Shown: positions 36,809 to 39,046 of the stretch, in pieces
Layout of the letters: the number at the start of each line of letters is the position of its first letter
Numbering within the stretch: the stretch's first letter is position 1
Assembly (NCBI RefSeq): GCF_030537745.1
Contig: NZ_JAUNVI010000012.1
Span: 17,041-56,086 of the forward strand
Direction of reading: 5' to 3'
Length of the DNA stretch: 39,046 nt
DNA from: Ornithinimicrobium sp.
Lineage (GTDB): Bacteria > Actinomycetota > Actinomycetes > Actinomycetales > Dermatophilaceae
Notes under the pieces: model-generated
Told to the model about the DNA's origin: nothing
Seen by the model: the letters and a program-made list of their open reading frames with translations, nothing else
Database searches by the model: none
Translations under genes and position numbers: made by a program

Positions 36809-37225
36809 GTGACCGAAAACGACACCACGTGGACCATCGCCGCGATGGCCGACGACTTCGACGTGACGCACCGCGCGCTCCGTCATTACGAGCATCTCGG
36901 CCTGCTCTCCCCCGAGCGTGAGGGGCAGCGCCGCCTCTACCACCGCCGCGAGCGCACGCGACTCGCGTTGATCCTGCGGGGGCGTCGCCTCGGTTTCCCG
37001 CTGGAGGAGATCGCGACGATCCTGGGGATGTATGACGACCAGCCCGGCGAAGCGGGTCAGCTGCGCTATCTGCTCGGCCAGATCGATGACCGCAGAGCCG
37101 ACCTGGAGGGGCGGCGTCGCGACATCGAGGACTCCCTCCAAGAGTTGGACAAACTGCAGCAGCGCTGCACGCAGGATCTGGCGGGCCTGACCGCAGCGAC
37201 GCGCGAGGCGAGCGGCCCCCAGTGA
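36809..37225 (+). CDS. MerR-family transcriptional regulator
   Basis: A 138-residue MerR regulator: N-terminal winged helix ([46 protein letters not shown]) and a C-terminal dimerising coiled coil (about 85-125). No metal-binding Cys cluster is present, so a metabolite or acyl-CoA ligand is more likely. The layout resembles the LiuR-type regulators of branched-chain acyl-CoA catabolism. GTG 36809 has AGGA (36800-36803) just upstream. It lies 29 bases from the palindrome. It is divergent from the dehydrogenase and followed by the biotin carboxylase 37 bases downstream. Confidence 0.9.
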   Translation: MTENDTTWTIAAMADDFDVTHRALRHYEHLGLLSPEREGQRRLYHRRERTRLALILRGRRLGFPLEEIATILGMYDDQPGEAGQLRYLLGQIDDRRADLEGRRRDIEDSLQELDKLQQRCTQDLAGLTAATREASGPQ

Positions 37226-37249
37226 CGCGCCTCGTCATACCGCTGGGTC

Positions 37250-37255
37250 TAGGGT
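37250..37255 (+). promoter_or_regulatory. candidate -10 box for leaderless biotin carboxylase gene
   Basis: TAGGGT, seven bases, then ATG 37263. The gene may thus be transcribed separately as well as with merR. Confidence 0.4.
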
Positions 37256-37262
37256 TGGCGCC

Positions 37263-39041
37263 ATGCCGATCAGTAAGGTCCTCATAGCCAACCGTGGCGA
37301 GATCGCGGTGCGCGTCGCCCGAGCCTGCAAGGACGCAGGCCTGACCTCCGTCGCGGTCTATGCCGAGCCCGACCGCGACGCCCTGCACGTGAAGATCGCC
37401 GACGAGGCCTACGCCTTGGGTGGATCGACGCCCGCCGACTCCTACCTCGTGCAGGAGAAGCTGCTGGACATCGCGCGCCAGGCAGGCGCCGACGCAGTCC
37501 ACCCCGGCTACGGATTCCTCGCCGAAAACGCCTCCTTCGCGCGCGCCGTCCTCGACGCCGGACTGATCTGGATCGGTCCTGGACCTGACGCGATCGACGC
37601 CCTGGGCGACAAGGTCAAGGCCCGGCACATCGCGCTGCAGGCCAACGCTCCGCTGGTGCCCGGCACCAAAGAGCCGGTCGAGGGTCCGGACGAGGTCGTC
37701 ACCTTCGCCCAGGAGCACGGGTTGCCGGTCGCGATCAAGGCGGCCTATGGCGGCGGCGGGCGCGGTTTGAAGGTCGCCCGCACCCTGGAGGAGATTCCCG
37801 AGCTCTACGAGTCGGCGGTGCGCGAAGCGGTCACGGCCTTCGGTCGCGGCGAATGCTTCGTCGAGCGTTTCCTGGACCACCCTCGGCACGTGGAGACGCA
37901 GTGCATCGCCGACCAGCATGGCAACGTGGTCGTGATCTCCACGCGCGACTGCTCGCTGCAGCGCCGCAACCAGAAGCTCGTCGAGGAGGCGCCCGCTCCC
38001 TTCCTGTCGCAGGAGCAGCACGACGAGTTGGTGCGAGCCAGCAAGGAGATCCTGCGGCTGGCCGGCTATGTCAACGCCGGGACCTGCGAGTTCCTGATCG
38101 CACCGGACGGCAGCATCTCTTTCCTGGAGGTCAACACCCGGCTCCAGGTCGAGCACCCGGTCTCTGAGGAGGTCACTGGCATCGATCTGGTCCGCGAACA
38201 GTTCCGCGTCGCGGACGGCGAACGACTGGACTATCCCGACCCGCCCCCGCACGCCCACTCGATCGAGTTCCGGATCAACGGCGAAGACGCCGGGCGGGGC
38301 TTCCTGCCCGCACCCGGCACCGTGTCCAGGCTCGTGGTGCCGCACGGCCCGGGAGTGCGTTGGGACGCCGGGGTGGAGCAGGGCGACACCATCGCGGGCG
38401 CCTTCGACTCCCTCGTAGCCAAACTGATCATCACCGGCAAGACCCGCCAGGAAGCGCTGCAGCGGGCGCGCCGGGCGCTGGCCGAGCTCGTGGTGGACGG
38501 TATGCCGACGGTGACCCCCTTCCACCGTGCCGTTGTCGATGACCCTGCCTTCGCCCCGGAAGATCCGGACGAGGCGTTCAGCGTGCACACCCGCTGGATC
38601 GAGACCGACTTCGACAACCAGATCGAGCCCTACTCCGGCCCCGTGGCCGAGGGTCCGGACGCGGAGGAGGGCGAGCGCCAGACGGTGGTCGTGGAGGTCG
38701 GAGGCCAGCGGATGGAGGTGTCGCTGCCTGCGGGCCTGTCCCTGCTTGGTGGCACCGGCGCCGCTGGTGCCCGTAAGAAGGCACCCAAGCGTTCCCGGCG
38801 CGGTGGCACGACCACGGCTGCCTCAGGTGACGCCGTGACCGCCCCGATGCAGGGCACGATCGTCAAGATCGCGGTCGAGGAGGGTCAGGAGATCGCCGAG
38901 GGCGACGTCGTGGTCGTCCTGGAGGCGATGAAGATGGAGCAGCCCATCAAGGCTCACAAGGCCGGCACCGTCACCGGCCTGACCGCGACCGTCGGTGAGA
39001 CCGTCTCCAACGGCGCCGTGCTCTGCGAGCTCAAGGACTGA
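37263..39041 (+). CDS. acyl-CoA carboxylase alpha subunit (biotin carboxylase with biotin carrier domain)
   Basis: A 592-residue protein. The N-terminal biotin carboxylase ([32 protein letters not shown]-grasp [27 protein letters not shown]) is followed by a basic linker (about 500-520) and a biotin carrier domain with biotinyl Lys K557 in EAMKME. It carboxylates its own biotin for transfer by a beta subunit. The layout and wording ([14 protein letters not shown]) match the housekeeping actinobacterial AccA2/AccA3 group more than the longer AccA1. The partner is probably the carboxyltransferase at 33938. The stop is five bases from the window end, so the gene is complete. Confidence 0.95.
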   Translation: MPISKVLIANRGEIAVRVARACKDAGLTSVAVYAEPDRDALHVKIADEAYALGGSTPADSYLVQEKLLDIARQAGADAVHPGYGFLAENASFARAVLDAGLIWIGPGPDAIDALGDKVKARHIALQANAPLVPGTKEPVEGPDEVVTFAQEHGLPVAIKAAYGGGGRGLKVARTLEEIPELYESAVREAVTAFGRGECFVERFLDHPRHVETQCIADQHGNVVVISTRDCSLQRRNQKLVEEAPAPFLSQEQHDELVRASKEILRLAGYVNAGTCEFLIAPDGSISFLEVNTRLQVEHPVSEEVTGIDLVREQFRVADGERLDYPDPPPHAHSIEFRINGEDAGRGFLPAPGTVSRLVVPHGPGVRWDAGVEQGDTIAGAFDSLVAKLIITGKTRQEALQRARRALAELVVDGMPTVTPFHRAVVDDPAFAPEDPDEAFSVHTRWIETDFDNQIEPYSGPVAEGPDAEEGERQTVVVEVGGQRMEVSLPAGLSLLGGTGAAGARKKAPKRSRRGGTTTAASGDAVTAPMQGTIVKIAVEEGQEIAEGDVVVVLEAMKMEQPIKAHKAGTVTGLTATVGETVSNGAVLCELKD

Positions 39042-39046
39042 CCGCA

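Noticed and set aside
1-39046. Mobile elements, CRISPR arrays, tRNA or rRNA genes
   Set aside because: No transposase or integrase motifs, no regularly spaced repeats and no cloverleaf or rRNA sequence were recognised on either strand.

Overview
The window is a high-GC chromosome segment from an actinobacterium. Signs of this are the ClgR regulator, a mycobacterial-type Lhr helicase beside a Nei2-like glycosylase, a 590-residue AccA-type biotin carboxylase carrying its own biotin domain, frequent GTG starts, and many genes with a -10 box six bases before the start codon (leaderless mRNA). I cannot name the genus; the mix would fit the Micrococcales. About 28 protein genes fill nearly all of it. 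I see no rRNA, tRNA, CRISPR array, insertion sequence or phage gene, and no gap longer than about 300 bases.

Layout. 49-3965 (-): two ATG-overlapping half-transporters forming a heterodimeric ABC exporter. 4167-12002 (+): a small unknown protein, the giant helicase lhr, an EamA-type transporter, an AhpD-like protein and a Nei2-like DNA glycosylase. 12076-15128 (-): the tightly coupled run rimO-pgsA-cinA-clgR. 15324-19475 (+): a five-gene envelope-oriented cassette (lipoprotein, SGNH hydrolase with a pilin-like N-terminus, small membrane protein, M19 dipeptidase, DinB/maleylpyruvate-isomerase-like protein). 19536-24258 (-): ftsK and RNase J. 24332-26114 (+): thyA, overlapped by a NUDIX-dihydrofolate reductase fusion that carries a frameshift. 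26388-32581: a TPR protein, an RsbRD-N-like protein, a nucleoside deaminase, an S9 peptidase and purB. 32661-33920: a ThrE-family exporter. 33938-39041: an acyl-CoA catabolic locus in which acyl-CoA dehydrogenase and a carboxyltransferase (-) diverge from a MerR regulator and a biotin carboxylase (+).

How the genes fit together. lhr and the glycosylase suggest a DNA repair group. thyA plus the DHFR domain make and recycle folate for dTMP synthesis. rimO, pgsA, cinA and clgR form a core run that in many actinobacteria lies beside ftsK; here the (+) cassette separates them. The last locus looks like branched-chain acyl-CoA (leucine-type) breakdown under a MerR repressor.

The most interesting observations are: (1) the two ABC subunits have decayed in mirror-image fashion, leaving one ATP site intact and the other fully dead; (2) a 46-bp near-continuous palindrome between the acyl-CoA dehydrogenase and merR contains two overlapping, mirror-image promoters; (3) the SGNH hydrolase begins with a Flp-type prepilin signal; (4) the NUDIX-DHFR fusion has a one-base frameshift; (5) a precise -10/N6/start-codon leaderless architecture recurs at nine or ten genes. 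All calls come from reading the sequence; no database search was run.
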